This document shows positions 55,301 through 64,000 of a stretch of 64,000 nt of DNA, in pieces. The stretch lies in contig DVDT01000090.1 of the NCBI GenBank assembly GCA_015296085.1, positions 1 through 64,000 on the forward strand, given 5' to 3'. Position 1 is the stretch's first letter; the number at the start of each line of letters is the position of its first letter. Position numbers and translations under genes: made by a program. The stretch comes from Trichormus sp. M33_DOE_039. GTDB lineage: Bacteria; Cyanobacteriota; Cyanobacteriia; Cyanobacteriales; Nostocaceae. Under the pieces are notes generated by a model. The model was not told the DNA's origin. It was given only the letters and a program-made list of their open reading frames with translations, and did no database searches.

Positions 55301-58300
55301 TCATCTGCTCCCGCACCAGCATTGAGATTGACTATCTCAGCCGTGAGAATGCCGTCTAACAAGAAGCGATCGCTATTTGTATTTCCATATATATCAATGC
55401 GTGTACCTGCTTCAACTTTACCTAGTACCTGAATCTTACTGCCAGCAGCATCTACAGCACCTTGGTAGTCACCGTACAACTCTACATAATCGGCTGCTTT
55501 AACAATTGCTCCTGCTTCAACGGTGAGATCGTCACCCGCTAGTAACCTGACGTAAGAACCTGTGCTTTCAATAGTAATGCCACTCTTAACAATTAAGAAA
55601 TCAGCATCGTCATCTGCGGGTGTGGCAGTTCCATCGACATCGCTATCGTTATTATCATCGTTAGCTAAGATGATAATTGCCTCGCCTGCTTGTTGATTTT
55701 CCGTCACTGTAATCGGACTAGAAGCAGTCAAGTTAATCGATCCACCTGCTACCATACCTGGGTCGCTTGAATCGACAACTCCACCTACCGCTAGCGCACC
55801 CGTATTACTTACCCAAGTGCTACCTGCGGTCGATTTGGCTTCAATGTTGCCGATTTCAGTGGTAATTCTCCGGTCTGCTGCTCCAATATTGTTCGCTGCA
55901 ACGAGGAAAGTCTTACCAGAGATGATATTAAAGCCATTGGGGTCGGCATTGCCATCGAGGATGCTACCAGCAGGTACGGTAATAAAGGCTGTTGCACCCG
56001 TACCTGTACCCACTTGATTCAGGCTGAGATCGCCTGCGGTTTCAATGATGTAGATGTTGGCGAATCCACTGGATGCTGTTAGCGTTCCCGCACCAGAGTA
56101 GGCACTGTTGATATCAAGGTCGTTGCCACTTACCCCAATACCACCGAGAACCGCTGTTAAGGAAATGTTATTACCGATAATATCGGCTTTAGGCTTGCTG
56201 GCTGGTACGGTAGTGTCGTCTCCCGAATTGGGATCGAGAGGATTATTCAAGTCAACGGCATCGAGAATCGACAGTTGCGCCCGGAGATTGACATCCCCAG
56301 TGCGAGAGAGAACGTTACGAATATTGAGATCGCCAAAGGTTTCGGCAATCCAAATGCTATTTTGGGCTGTCGCCGTTAAAGTTCCCGCACCGACGGCATC
56401 AATTTCCAGATTATCGCCATTTTCGCCAATGCTACCGCCTGCGGTCAGTTCGACGCGATTGGCTTGGATCTTAGTAAAGTCATGATTGAGCGCATCAACG
56501 ATTGAACCCTGTGCCTCTAGATACACGCCACCTGTCTTCGAGAATACGCCTTCTAAGTTCATATTGTCTGACGTTTCCGCGATGTAAACGTCATTATTGG
56601 CACGGGCTGTCAGCGTTCCGTTGGCAGTGAGATTAATATCAAGGCGATCGCTTGCTGTACCAATTGAACCTTGTCCTGCTTCGAGGATCAGTTCGCTACT
56701 GATGACATTAATCAGGTCAGCAGCACCGCCATTAACAATACTTTGTCCGGTCTTAATCCGCACTTGCTCCTGTGCTTGGATTTGATTGAGGTTAATATTG
56801 AGTTCCGAGCCTAAGAAGACATCCTTTTGAGCCGTAACATTAATACTTCCCAGCGCATCAACATCAATATCCTCGCGCTCTTTAATGATGACTGCTGTTA
56901 CTACAGCACCCGCCGCCGATGGGTCTAAGACAACTGGAGCAATGGTTACACTCACACCAGACTCATTACGGAGACTAGCAGAGGCAGTTAAAGCGATCGT
57001 AGTAGCGGTGACACTAGCAATCTGGTAGTATTGCCCGTCATCGGTGGCATTGTTAGAGTTGCCTTCGATGAAGATATACATACCCGCTTGGAAACCATCA
57101 GTAATCCAACTACCTGTATCTGTCCGGGTAATGGTATCTGCCGAGCCATTATCAGTAAAGTTAACCGTTGTTGTCACCGGATCGCCACCCAGGTAAACGA
57201 GGTCATCTCGTTCTGCTGCTGCCAACTTAACGCGATCGTCGGTACTTAGTTGCACGGGTTGAACTGAGAGATCGATGACGGTTTGACCATCGCTCTTACC
57301 AACGCCACCGGAGGTAATTAAAGTGACGTTGTTGCCGATGATATTCGGGTCTTCGATGCTGACTTGGGTATCAGATACAGCTTTGAGTAAACCAGCACTG
57401 AGGGTGTAAATCAACTCTTCTTCTGTCCAAACCTTAATACTGCCTCTCAAAGCGGCATCTTCTTGTGCAGTTAAGGTATAGGTGAAATTGGCATTAAATG
57501 TATTACCAAACTGTCCGTACTGAGCATGAAGCGTATGGTATTGGAGAGTGCGGGAGTTTTCTAGGGTGGTAATTGCATTTCGCACGAATTGGTCGAGTGC
57601 CGCACCACTTAACCCTTGTCCAATTCCCTCTTGTTGGTAGAAGTTTTCATAGAATGTTTCTTCTACATCCGTCAGCGTCACTTGGTGATTGCTGTCATAA
57701 ACCGAGGGGTTAGCTTGGGTGTTGCGGTATTGCCAGTAGGTCTTATATTCCTGCTCTTTAGTTGCAGCAAAGGCATTAATTGTCTCGTCAATCTTCGCCT
57801 GCGCTCCCGTTCCTGCGGTGAGTTGTAAATCAGTCCAAACGCCTGCTCTGAGTTCGTTAATCGTGCGCTCGTCCCTTTGGGCTACCTGATTGGCATCGAC
57901 GATACTACCATCACTGACTTCAACGGTGACATTACCAATCGTCTCAATCTTCTCAACCCGTAGATCGCCAGTTTTCTCTTTCAAGAAGATATCGCCCGTA
58001 GCGGTAACATTCACTTTATCTTTAAGGTTAGTACCGGAATCAAGGTCAATAGATTGACCACTGGCCCCAATGTCGCCACCGAGAGCGTTGAGAGTAATTG
58101 AGCCGCCCCTAATGAGTCCTTGATTAGCTGTCTTAATTCCTCCCTGTGCCGTTACCGTGACATCCTTACCACCGCCTGCGGTAATTAGATCGACTGCTAA
58201 ATCGCCGACTATTTCTGAGATCTGAATCGTGCCATCGCTCGTTGTCGCTTTTAAACTAGCGGTAGATCCATTAGCAACATCCGTCTTAATTGCTTGCTCA

Positions 58301-61300
58301 GAGCCAATTCCCGTAACCGCAGAAAGTTCGACGCGACGACCGCCAACATAGCCATTATCGCTGCCTTGTTTGATGGATTTATCGGAGGCAAGGCTAGTTG
58401 TGCCAGTGGCGTTGAGGATTGGGCCATCAAGGAGAATATTTCCTTGGGACTGTACTGAGATCGCCCCTTCGTCATAGCCGATAAAGTTAATCTTAATGGC
58501 GCGATCGGCTTCGATAGTGTGGGTATAAACGGTTTGGTCTCTACTTTCGTCAATAACCTGTTGATAGTAGGTTTTCGTTCCGTACCATGTACTTTCTGTC
58601 CAACTGTCTCCGGTATAGGTTTTTTGGGCGAGATTAAACACTTGGGTCGTAAAGTCATAGCGGGTCGTATTGTTAGCATCTAAGAAGTAATAAGACCCTT
58701 CTGGTAGTAGCTCAGGTTCAGTGATATTTTCGACCACGGGCGGACCTACAACCGTATCGGGATCGGCAGCTAGGGCATCGATACCAAGCCAAGCGGCATT
58801 GGCATAAGTCGTTGTCGTGCGTTCGCGGGTTTCTTCGCCAATCGACCAACCATAACGCCAGCCAGACTTGGGATTGTAAGTTGAATTATCGCTGCCTTGG
58901 GAAACCACTGGCCCTGAGCCATTATCCGTAGTAATAGTTACGCCATTGGCAGTCTTCTGATAAATAGTCACGAAGGGATTAGCACTCGTTCCCTTAGCTT
59001 TATCTTTGAGGACTAAGGTGCCATCGCCGCGTTGAGAGACATCCAGGCGCTTAATTACCAAATCATAAGGTGTATTGTTGGTAACGTTAATGTCGCCGTA
59101 ACCACCCAAAACTCGGATTTCTCCGTTAGCAGAGTTGAGAATGTGTCCTGTAATATCGATAAAGCCACCACTAACCCGCAGTTCTTCTAAGATAATTTGG
59201 TTATTCGCCACATCGTAACGAACCAAGAAGTCTTTGTTGGTAATGGATTGCAGGGTAATAGGATTGGAGTCCGTTCTGCCAGCTTTGCGAAGCTCTTCAA
59301 TTTCTGTAATCGTCTCCGCACTTAAAGTGAGTTCGTAATCGGACTTACCACTCTGAATGATGCCGTTGACGTTGACATATTCGGCATTGATAAAGATGCG
59401 ATCGCCAAACAGACTGACATTGGTGGGAATTTGGTTGAGAATACTGTCGATACCTGCTTGGTTTGCCGGTTGTGTGCCATTGCCTCCTGTCACTGGCAAC
59501 CATTTGGCGTAGTCCTCACCCGCTACTGGGAAGGATGTTCCGTCTCCTGGCAAATCGATTGTGACGCTACCGCCCGCTTCGATGATTTGATTCTCAACTC
59601 GGATGCGACCTTTAATATTAACATCGCCCTTTCCGGCAGCAAGGGTTCTGAGAATCAGATCGCCCTGTAAATTCTCAATATCTCCCAGTACGGTAATATC
59701 GGGCCAGGGATAAACATCGTTGGTAATGGAGGTGACATTGAAATCGTTAATAACTTGAATGATGGGTTCGTTGGCAGAACCACCGCCGATAATATTCGAG
59801 AAGGCAGCTACTCCCGCCACAACTAAGGATTCGCCGCTGAGATTGCTTTGGTTATCCTTGTCTGCATTGCGGTCGTTTTCTTCGTTAATTGCTTCGTTAA
59901 TTTCACTGATAGAACCTGCTGCCGATACCTCAACCCCATTCAGGAACAGACCGCCATTCTGCTCTGGGATAGTAATGCCGAGAATCTTAATGAAAGCGGG
60001 CGTATGGTTGAGAATATTGACGCTGGCATCACCGGGAGCATCAAAGACACCGTTGCCTTGCAGTTGGTCGCTACGGATATCGATTGTCCCTGCCTGAGCC
60101 AAGATCGGATCGACGGTGACAGTAATCGCATATTGTTCTACCCGATTGGTTAGACGAGCGGATGATGACCCTTCTGCCGGAAATGGTCCGCCTGTTTCTA
60201 ACAACCCTTCTGCCGCCAATGCCGCTTCGATGCGGGCAATTTCATTCTTATAGAAGGTCTCGAGGGTTTCGTTGGTATCCCCGTACTTAATTAACTCAGC
60301 TTTGGCTTGTTCTAAAGCTTTTTCCAGATTGGACTGAACTTTTTCTAAGGTAACGGTAAAGTTGATACCATCGCTCTTAGTAAAGTTGGTAATCGTGCCA
60401 GTATCGCGATCCCAACCGTTGAGTTCTAGGGTGAGATTGCGGTTAATGCCTGTCCGTACCGTACCATCTACTTGCACAGTACCGCGAGCTTCACTCTTGG
60501 AGAATCCTTCATACTGCTCGGTACCGCCGCCACCTGTTAATTTATCAATGCTATTACCCAAAGCGTTGATCCAGTTCACCGCTTTAGCTTGGGCGATTAA
60601 ATTGGCAAATCCGTCTCGTTCGGCGTGGAGTTTGGCATCCCTGGCGGTTTCTAAGATGGCTCCGGACGCAACGGTAATCTTATTCTCCTGCAACAAGTAG
60701 GCTTCGGCATTGACAGATTGGATGGGAATCGCACTACCAGCAAAGGTATCGGTGCGGGATTCAAGGGTATAGGCATCGCGGTTAAAGTTTGTATCTGTTC
60801 CCGCCGACAGGTTGAGGTTGCCGCCTGCGCGGATTTTGGCATTATTGCCGATCGCAATCTCGTTGGTAGGTTTGAGATCGATTTTGGAATTGGCGACCGC
60901 CACCGTACCAATACCATAGGTTTCTGCATTCACCTGAAGCTTGACATCACCCTGTCCTCTAGCGGAGATATCGATACCGCCCGTGCTTTGTAGGGTTGCG
61001 CCCGTACCTACTGCTACCTTAGCTAGGTCGCTTAAGCTGCTAACCTTAGCCGTAGCATCCGCACCCGATACAGCGCCACCTGTAGTTAGGGTGATTTTAT
61101 CGGTAATATCAATATCGTTGAGCGATCGCAAGGTGATGGTATCGTTACTGGCAGTATTGCCTACCACTGTCAGGACGGCGTTATTACCCACAGTGGTTAA
61201 GGTACTCAAGCTGAGGGTAGTCTCGCTATCAGCACCCGCACCACTCACTAAACCGCCCGTTGTTCCCTTGAGATTTTCTGCACCATCTATCAAGTTCTTA

Positions 61301-64000
61301 CTGACTTTATTGGTGGCACCGATTTCGATATCTTTTGCCTTAATGTTGACATTATTGCCAACTCCTGCTTCAACGGCGGAGATAACTTGATTATTATTTG
61401 TCGCACCGCTACCAGCGATTACGCCACCCGCGCCCGTTTTTAGTTGGGTATCGAAGTTGGCGGTGTGTTTTGCCCCTATGGTCAGAGTTCCCGCGCCTCG
61501 GCTACTCAAATCGATGTCGATGGCGTTGCTGCTATTGCCCGATGAATCGTCTTTAATTTTGGCGATCGTGGTACTGCTATTGGAGGTGGTGGCACTAGCA
61601 CTTGTTCCCGCCACAATCCCACCGCTCCCAGCTGTGGTGAGGGCTAAATTGGTATCTTCTCCCACCGCCGAAATATTCAACGTTGCCCCAGTTAGTCTAA
61701 CTCCCGAACCGAAATAGGCTGTGGTATTAGTGTTAGTTAAGACGTTAGACTTACTGATTCCTACGGCGATAATGCCGCCAGCAGCACTATTAGATTCAGC
61801 TTTTTGGTTGCTAGTGCTAATTGCTGTGACATTGGTGGCGTTAGTAATATTGAGGTTGGCGTTATCGAGAACGTAGCTTTGAGTGCTGCTGTTATTGATA
61901 ACACTGGTGGTAGTAGAATCTACACCTAACAATAGTCCGCCCGACGAGCCAGAGGCGAATGCTTGGGCTTTTTCTCCCGATAAATTAGCTATAATCGCCA
62001 GACTTCTGGCGTTAATCTTACCACCCACGTAGGCATCGAGGTTGGCGGCCACTGTAATATTTGCTTGAGAAGAACCAATTCCCGCACCAGTAGAGGCGGC
62101 AACACCTTGAGCTTTAGCATCAGCTTCTAACTCCGACACAGCTGTAACGCTGAGATCGCCCGTCAGGTTCATTGTCACAGCGTTAGGAACGACTACATAA
62201 GCGGTTACTGTGGGGGTAATATTCGCTGAGGCTTTTGTACCTGTACCACTGACATTAAAGAATCCGCCGATCGCGGCAGAAAGGGCAAAGGTTTCTGTGG
62301 TAGCAGTACCAATATTCTTCGCCTCCACTGTGAGATCGTTGGCTGCTGACAGATTGCCTTGGAGGTAGGCTCTGGTAATGCCATTGAAAGTAGTATCAGC
62401 TAGGGTGACACCAACAGCAGCACCGACAGCACCGAGACTGATGGCAGTGCCGATCGCTTTAGTTGTTGTGGTTTGGTTGGAGGTTGCCTTGACGATCGCA
62501 TCACCAGCAATAGCACTGAGGTTTAACCTTCCCGCCGTACCTAAATAAGCTTCCACCGTACCGCCGATAGTCGTCTGGGCATCGCTACCCGCTCCAGCAA
62601 AGCCTCCAAAAACGCTAGCGGCGATCGAGGTGGCAATGGCAAAACTGTTGGCAGTGGCGGTGGAATCAGCCGTAATCTGGACATTGCCGTTAGTTACCGT
62701 CACCAAACCATCGACAAATGCCCTGACAGTATTATTAATCGTGTTATCGGTCACAGAAACGCCGATCGATCCGCCAACAGCACCAAAGGCTAAAGAACCA
62801 GCACCGACATCGGAGGAAATGGCTGAATTATCCGTAGCAGTAACTCGCAGAGTGTTACGAGTACTCACAGTACTATTGTCTTTAATTGCGGCTTCGATCG
62901 TATTGCTAATGATGTTGGTAGCCCCTGCTCCCGCACCGGAAAAACCGCCGCTAAACAGGGAAATCGCCCCGCCCACAGAAGCAGCGACGGCTTCTGAGTC
63001 AATACTGCTATTACTATCGGCAACGATTGTCACAGTGCCATTCAGTGCTTCCACAGTGGAATTATCGATAAAGCTGCGGACTTGGTTGCCGAGGGTGTTA
63101 TTGGCATCGACTGCGGCGATACTGAGGGAGACACTGACAGTACCACTACCAGATATAGCGACGCTACCGCCGTGGGCGGTGGCAGCGATCGCCGCGTCAT
63201 CAGTAGCACTCAAGCTGACAGTTCCAAGATTCGCTTTGACACCAGAACTATCTAGAATATAAGCCTCAATTACATTGGCAATGGTGTTAGTCGAACCAGC
63301 ACCCGCTGCCGAAGCCGCACCAGCCACTCCTGCTCCACTGACACTGACTGCGCCTGCTCCGCCAAAGGTAAAGGCATTAATTTCCGCCGTCGAATTGGCA
63401 TCGAGATCGACATTGTTTTGGGCATCTACTGTCGAGCTATCGATAAACGCTTTGGTGGTATTGCCAATTTTATTCTCACTAATGGCAAGTCCTACTGATA
63501 CTCCCGCCGATGCCCCTGCCAGACTCACAGCAACCGAGATTGCTACGCCACCAGCATCGGCTTTAATTCTGGAAGTATCTACCGCCAACAAATCAACATT
63601 GCCGTTAGTTGCTGTGACATCGCTGTTATTTTCAATGCTGGCAATAATTACCTGAGCGATCGCATTAGTCGAGCCAGCCCCCGCACCTGCTAAAGCTCCG
63701 GCTAATCCCGCACCAGTTCCCGCACCCGATGCCGCACCACCGATCGCTAGGGCATCAATTTGGGCTGCGGAAATCGCACTGAGAATCACATCATTGGCTG
63801 CTGTGACAGTTGAATCGGTAATTGTGGCTCGAACTAAGCTTTGGAAGACATCTTCTTGGGCAAAATTCTTGACTGTGCCGCCTTTTGTCAAACTGTGGCT
63901 GGCTCCAGCTACGGTGCGATCGAGGATGATGGGTTTGACGAAGATATCATCGCTGGTATCGTCTGGTGTGCCATTATTGCTACCTGTGGCTTCGTTTTGC
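49396..64000 (-). CDS. Giant repeat-rich RTX-type surface protein (partial, 5' end off window)
   Basis: The frame stays open to the window edge through the segment DDIFVKPIILDRTVAGASHS, so the TTG near 63891 is not the start; at least 4,867 residues are coded. In order there are: about ten alternating beta-repeat units with AGAGSTNTIANVIEAYILDS-like blocks; a long beta-helix region with LTATANN-type and VTATGDIFLKE-type repeats; and from about 53.4 kb to 49.9 kb many RTX calcium-binding nonapeptides (GGAGNDNIQGEAGNDIIYGD). The C-terminus carries DWNGEFNSYFVSFSQFG and an acidic Gly/Pro tail. I noticed no cysteine. It should be exported by a type I system and act at the surface; no such exporter is adjacent. 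Confidence 0.9.
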   Translation of the reverse strand, partial: QNEATGSNNGTPDDTSDDIFVKPIILDRTVAGASHSLTKGGTVKNFAQEDVFQSLVRATITDSTVTAANDVILSAISAAQIDALAIGGAASGAGTGAGLAGALAGAGAGSTNAIAQVIIASIENNSDVTATNGNVDLLAVDTSRIKADAGGVAISVAVSLAGASAGVSVGLAISENKIGNTTKAFIDSSTVDAQNNVDLDANSTAEINAFTFGGAGAVSVSGAGVAGAASAAGAGSTNTIANVIEAYILDSSGVKANLGTVSLSATDDAAIAATAHGGSVAISGSGTVSVSLSIAAVDANNTLGNQVRSFIDNSTVEALNGTVTIVADSNSSIDSEAVAASVGGAISLFSGGFSGAGAGATNIISNTIEAAIKDNSTVSTRNTLRVTATDNSAISSDVGAGSLAFGAVGGSIGVSVTDNTINNTVRAFVDGLVTVTNGNVQITADSTATANSFAIATSIAASVFGGFAGAGSDAQTTIGGTVEAYLGTAGRLNLSAIAGDAIVKATSNQTTTTKAIGTAISLGAVGAAVGVTLADTTFNGITRAYLQGNLSAANDLTVEAKNIGTATTETFALSAAIGGFFNVSGTGTKASANITPTVTAYVVVPNAVTMNLTGDLSVTAVSELEADAKAQGVAASTGAGIGSSQANITVAANLDAYVGGKINARSLAIIANLSGEKAQAFASGSSGGLLLGVDSTTTSVINNSSTQSYVLDNANLNITNATNVTAISTSNQKAESNSAAGGIIAVGISKSNVLTNTNTTAYFGSGVRLTGATLNISAVGEDTNLALTTAGSGGIVAGTSASATTSNSSTTIAKIKDDSSGNSSNAIDIDLSSRGAGTLTIGAKHTANFDTQLKTGAGGVIAGSGATNNNQVISAVEAGVGNNVNIKAKDIEIGATNKVSKNLIDGAENLKGTTGGLVSGAGADSETTLSLSTLTTVGNNAVLTVVGNTASNDTITLRSLNDIDITDKITLTTGGAVSGADATAKVSSLSDLAKVAVGTGATLQSTGGIDISARGQGDVKLQVNAETYGIGTVAVANSKIDLKPTNEIAIGNNAKIRAGGNLNLSAGTDTNFNRDAYTLESRTDTFAGSAIPIQSVNAEAYLLQENKITVASGAILETARDAKLHAERDGFANLIAQAKAVNWINALGNSIDKLTGGGGTEQYEGFSKSEARGTVQVDGTVRTGINRNLTLELNGWDRDTGTITNFTKSDGINFTVTLEKVQSNLEKALEQAKAELIKYGDTNETLETFYKNEIARIEAALAAEGLLETGGPFPAEGSSSARLTNRVEQYAITVTVDPILAQAGTIDIRSDQLQGNGVFDAPGDASVNILNHTPAFIKILGITIPEQNGGLFLNGVEVSAAGSISEINEAINEENDRNADKDNQSNLSGESLVVAGVAAFSNIIGGGSANEPIIQVINDFNVTSITNDVYPWPDITVLGDIENLQGDLILRTLAAGKGDVNIKGRIRVENQIIEAGGSVTIDLPGDGTSFPVAGEDYAKWLPVTGGNGTQPANQAGIDSILNQIPTNVSLFGDRIFINAEYVNVNGIIQSGKSDYELTLSAETITEIEELRKAGRTDSNPITLQSITNKDFLVRYDVANNQIILEELRVSGGFIDITGHILNSANGEIRVLGGYGDINVTNNTPYDLVIKRLDVSQRGDGTLVLKDKAKGTSANPFVTIYQKTANGVTITTDNGSGPVVSQGSDNSTYNPKSGWRYGWSIGEETRERTTTTYANAAWLGIDALAADPDTVVGPPVVENITEPELLPEGSYYFLDANNTTRYDFTTQVFNLAQKTYTGDSWTESTWYGTKTYYQQVIDESRDQTVYTHTIEADRAIKINFIGYDEGAISVQSQGNILLDGPILNATGTTSLASDKSIKQGSDNGYVGGRRVELSAVTGIGSEQAIKTDVANGSTASLKATTSDGTIQISEIVGDLAVDLITAGGGKDVTVTAQGGIKTANQGLIRGGSITLNALGGDIGASGQSIDLDSGTNLKDKVNVTATGDIFLKEKTGDLRVEKIETIGNVTVEVSDGSIVDANQVAQRDERTINELRAGVWTDLQLTAGTGAQAKIDETINAFAATKEQEYKTYWQYRNTQANPSVYDSNHQVTLTDVEETFYENFYQQEGIGQGLSGAALDQFVRNAITTLENSRTLQYHTLHAQYGQFGNTFNANFTYTLTAQEDAALRGSIKVWTEEELIYTLSAGLLKAVSDTQVSIEDPNIIGNNVTLITSGGVGKSDGQTVIDLSVQPVQLSTDDRVKLAAAERDDLVYLGGDPVTTTVNFTDNGSADTITRTDTGSWITDGFQAGMYIFIEGNSNNATDDGQYYQIASVTATTIALTASASLRNESGVSVTIAPVVLDPSAAGAVVTAVIIKEREDIDVDALGSINVTAQKDVFLGSELNINLNQIQAQEQVRIKTGQSIVNGGAADLINVISSELILEAGQGSIGTASDRLDINLTANGTLTARANNDVYIAETSDNMNLEGVFSKTGGVYLEAQGSIVDALNHDFTKIQANRVELTAGGSIGENGDNLEIDAVGAGTLTATAQNSIWIAETFGDLNIRNVLSRTGDVNLRAQLSILDAVDLNNPLDPNSGDDTTVPASKPKADIIGNNISLTAVLGGIGVSGNDLDINSAYSGAGTLTASSGFANIYIIETAGDLSLNQVGTGTGATAFITVPAGSILDGNADPNGFNIISGKTFLVAANNIGAADRRITTEIGNIEAKSTAGSTWVSNTGALAVGGVVDSSDPGMVAGGSINLTASSPITVTENQQAGEAIIILANDDNNDSDVDGTATPADDDADFLIVKSGITIESTGSYVRLLAGDDLTVEAGAIVKAADYVELYGDYQGAVDAAGSKIQVLGKVEAGTRIDIYGNTNSDRFLLDGILTAEIVNLNAGAGADEILTLGTITATDSINVSSQAGADEMKLWGNLSATAITIDAGAENDTIAFNPENTGGNALSLAGHTRVLGGAGTDFIQVFELPSLDKASRILPGRNTPGRDTLDLDGQGDGDTYEISITGNDTDYIINVFDTGTTGADTLTVFGTEAADNILMRASDREFVDGGVAFVAALHGDPTTDVERINYNKNLEQLTVDTQGGDDQITLDDNWTETTVRGGLGNDSFQVGQIFKSERDATNANLAFEDEFATTQTTRGFLSNGVSFATTIAGEAGEDTFVVFRNTATLDLTGGDGDDLFVIRSFAEEGSSESAVDSGAGNDTVEYVINAAVNIVGGSGTDTLRIIGTEFGDTFRITENGIFGVGRSITYEGIEILEIDGAEGDDQFFVLSTNNQVTTKLFGGLGSDSFSIGGDSEAVVGADGALVAQAGTHKLDSIAGPLFIDGFSGQGSAGGLGDPVILPGETNQRPSTGNVLAYNGTGTASAIDTLTVATSDLAAFIAANPSIPDLSALVGRTLEISKGKGINRFWLIVDVTTGSVSSQTVLTLQNVSLPASEWELPDSNSEFAITNLSPNFFVNENNSRDTVTVFNDGSTTNDVGTLSQSTLTGFGMNPAGINYGSLEVVELLLGQGNDQLTVTGTADGAITAVHGGGGNDNITVSDRGGIDPRGLDAPLVIFGDTSADGSRYTGTGTTIQPGLARNFNNPGNDTIDASASSRNVVIYGGAGDDIIRGSQAGDQIAGGAGNDNIQGEAGNDIIYGDSGFNVDLTARTLSVSTTATAGQDAITGNAGDDIIFGDHGIVTQTAATPKLLSTDNVQRIETTNAAEGANDEIHGNAGNDRILGGAGADNMTGGDNADILIGDNGVIDFVINDSNLSTVDIIQSTNATVGSADVISGNAGDDIILGGALGDQIDGGTENNLILGDHGTITFSSGVVSEIAATDVTQGGDDVITTTTGADIVVGGSGSDVITAGDGDNIILGDNGTIAWAAAGLSLIDTTAPEVGGSDVITTGVNNDVILAGSGNDNVTAGNGHNLVIGDNGTVTYTNGVVSEVTATDVTQGGDDAITTTTGADIVVGGSGSDAITAGDGNNIILGDNGTITWAATALSLIDTTAPEVGGNDIITTGVNNDVILAGSGNDNVTAGNGQNLVIGDNGTITYVAGVLQRLETTDSTLGGNDSMTTGEGEDIVLAGVGSDVVVTNGANDIVLGDNGIVDYVGTDGNSADIDLITTTNPSNGGNDNISIGAGNDFVFGGTGADTVTGGLGNDLIFGDHGEVRGDISANALPLNTANDPFTFTSINTQNNNGGGNDNLTGDDGADIILGGQGNDTITGNAGDDDLWGGHNVAGGQDGDDVIDGGAGNDAIAGDNARILRKGNSISPRIRTLSNGTIYDSNGNPLVTAASQANPTGVSEREIVLYDHSDNPLPQTSGNDVIAGGADDDVIFGQLGNDTIQGDGSTAINVSTTNPSVEDFGGVGTDGDDYIEGNGGNDLIFGNLGQDDIIGDSSNLFGLSNASDRPTGLDTIFGGAGTQIVANHLGNLSTQGHALDADVILGDNGIIYRLVGINGTATGNFITFTYDNYDPSLKIIPRAVRLLDYTPGGTDTSDRGFADLIYGEGGDDQIHGMTGHDVLFGNGQDDDLYGGDGADRLYGGAGEDGIVGDNGMIRTSRNGLTETLYGLTTPNLQETLSASNEVGAVEYITGRLTKAFVSLAWTEGGNDVIYGGLGDDFIHGGAGDDAISGAEALAAFHNADPVTNLNPLAYDPTTRKFAAYDANNPFAKINGFLLNFEATDSAGVKIEDGKDRIFGDLGNDWLVGGTGKDRLFGGLGDDFMNADDNLETNDGLNTQPDEPAYADPDFVYGGGGLDVLIANTGGDRLIDWNGEFNSYFVSFSQFGAPTVIRIPNNNWKTFVSDLGRTSGADQSLTEPNGEVGIVNSDTGAPRDPQPGTLPGQIDTNGSPENDTGLLPNSAGSTPGA
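51885..52568 (-). repeat. Two tandem ~342-bp repeats in the giant gene
   Basis: Two nearly identical 114-codon blocks (about 51885-52226 and 52227-52568) code for VTQGGDDAITTTTGADIVVG, SLIDTTAPEVGG and NDNVTAGNG. More diverged copies flank them. High DNA identity suggests recent duplication or gene conversion. Confidence 0.8.

Noticed and set aside
63889-63891. TTG as the start of the giant protein.
   Set aside because: The same frame stays open upstream to the window edge with coding-like sequence and no ribosome site is present, so the gene is truncated by the window.

Overview
The window comes from a cyanobacterial chromosome, most likely a filamentous Nostocales species of the Nostoc/Anabaena type. 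The palindrome GCGATCGC (HIP1) occurs throughout. Many intergenic gaps hold short tandem heptamer-type repeats (GGGTGTA, CAACAGT, ATTAGTC and ACCCCTA types). The gene content includes the beta-carboxysome shell protein CcmP, a Psb32-like lumenal protein and several cyanobacterial families of unknown function.

Layout. 1-8.6 kb: 5S rRNA with its terminator (probably the end of an rrn operon), a SAM hydrolase-family gene, a DUF2301 membrane protein, a large NACHT-HEAT STAND NTPase, a TIGR03792 protein, a phasin-like protein, an FKBP isomerase and a methyltransferase. 8.8-17.1 kb: a divergent pair, pbpC (penicillin-binding protein 1C) and a giant alpha-2-macroglobulin-like lipoprotein that lacks the thioester motif. 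17.2-26.4 kb: ordinary small genes (Lin0512, SnoaL-like, AbrB-type membrane protein, DUF1838), then ccmP coupled to a pentapeptide-repeat gene, cobH/cbiC, a Psb32-like gene, and a DUF948-like, YtxH and coiled-coil trio. 26.6-29.3 kb: a secreted protein with a two-partner-secretion (filamentous hemagglutinin) N-terminal domain.

29.8-36.7 kb is a ribosomal-peptide natural-product locus. It has two double-glycine precursor peptides that share a C-terminal YDPNGSxRY motif, a fused E1-like/YcaO cyclodehydratase, an inverted HlyD-type adaptor and a C39-peptidase ABC exporter. The expected path is cyclisation of Cys/Ser/Thr residues in the precursors, then leader cleavage and export. 36.8-43.7 kb: a secreted TPR-CHAT protein, a WG-repeat protein, an orphan oligopeptide-type ABC permease with an internal duplication, and an HD-domain phosphohydrolase. 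43.7-44.9 kb: a gene-poor zone with tRNA-Gly(CCC) and a decayed IS630-type transposase.

44.9-64.0 kb is one minus-strand transcription unit. A giant repeat/RTX adhesin (at least 4,867 residues, its N-terminus beyond the window) is followed by overlapping or closely spaced genes for a SapC-family protein, an O-methyltransferase, a radical SAM enzyme and two proteins I do not recognise. I infer a modification or maturation module for the giant surface protein, or a small-molecule/peptide pathway linked to it. Together with the YcaO locus, this is the best candidate here for an undescribed system.
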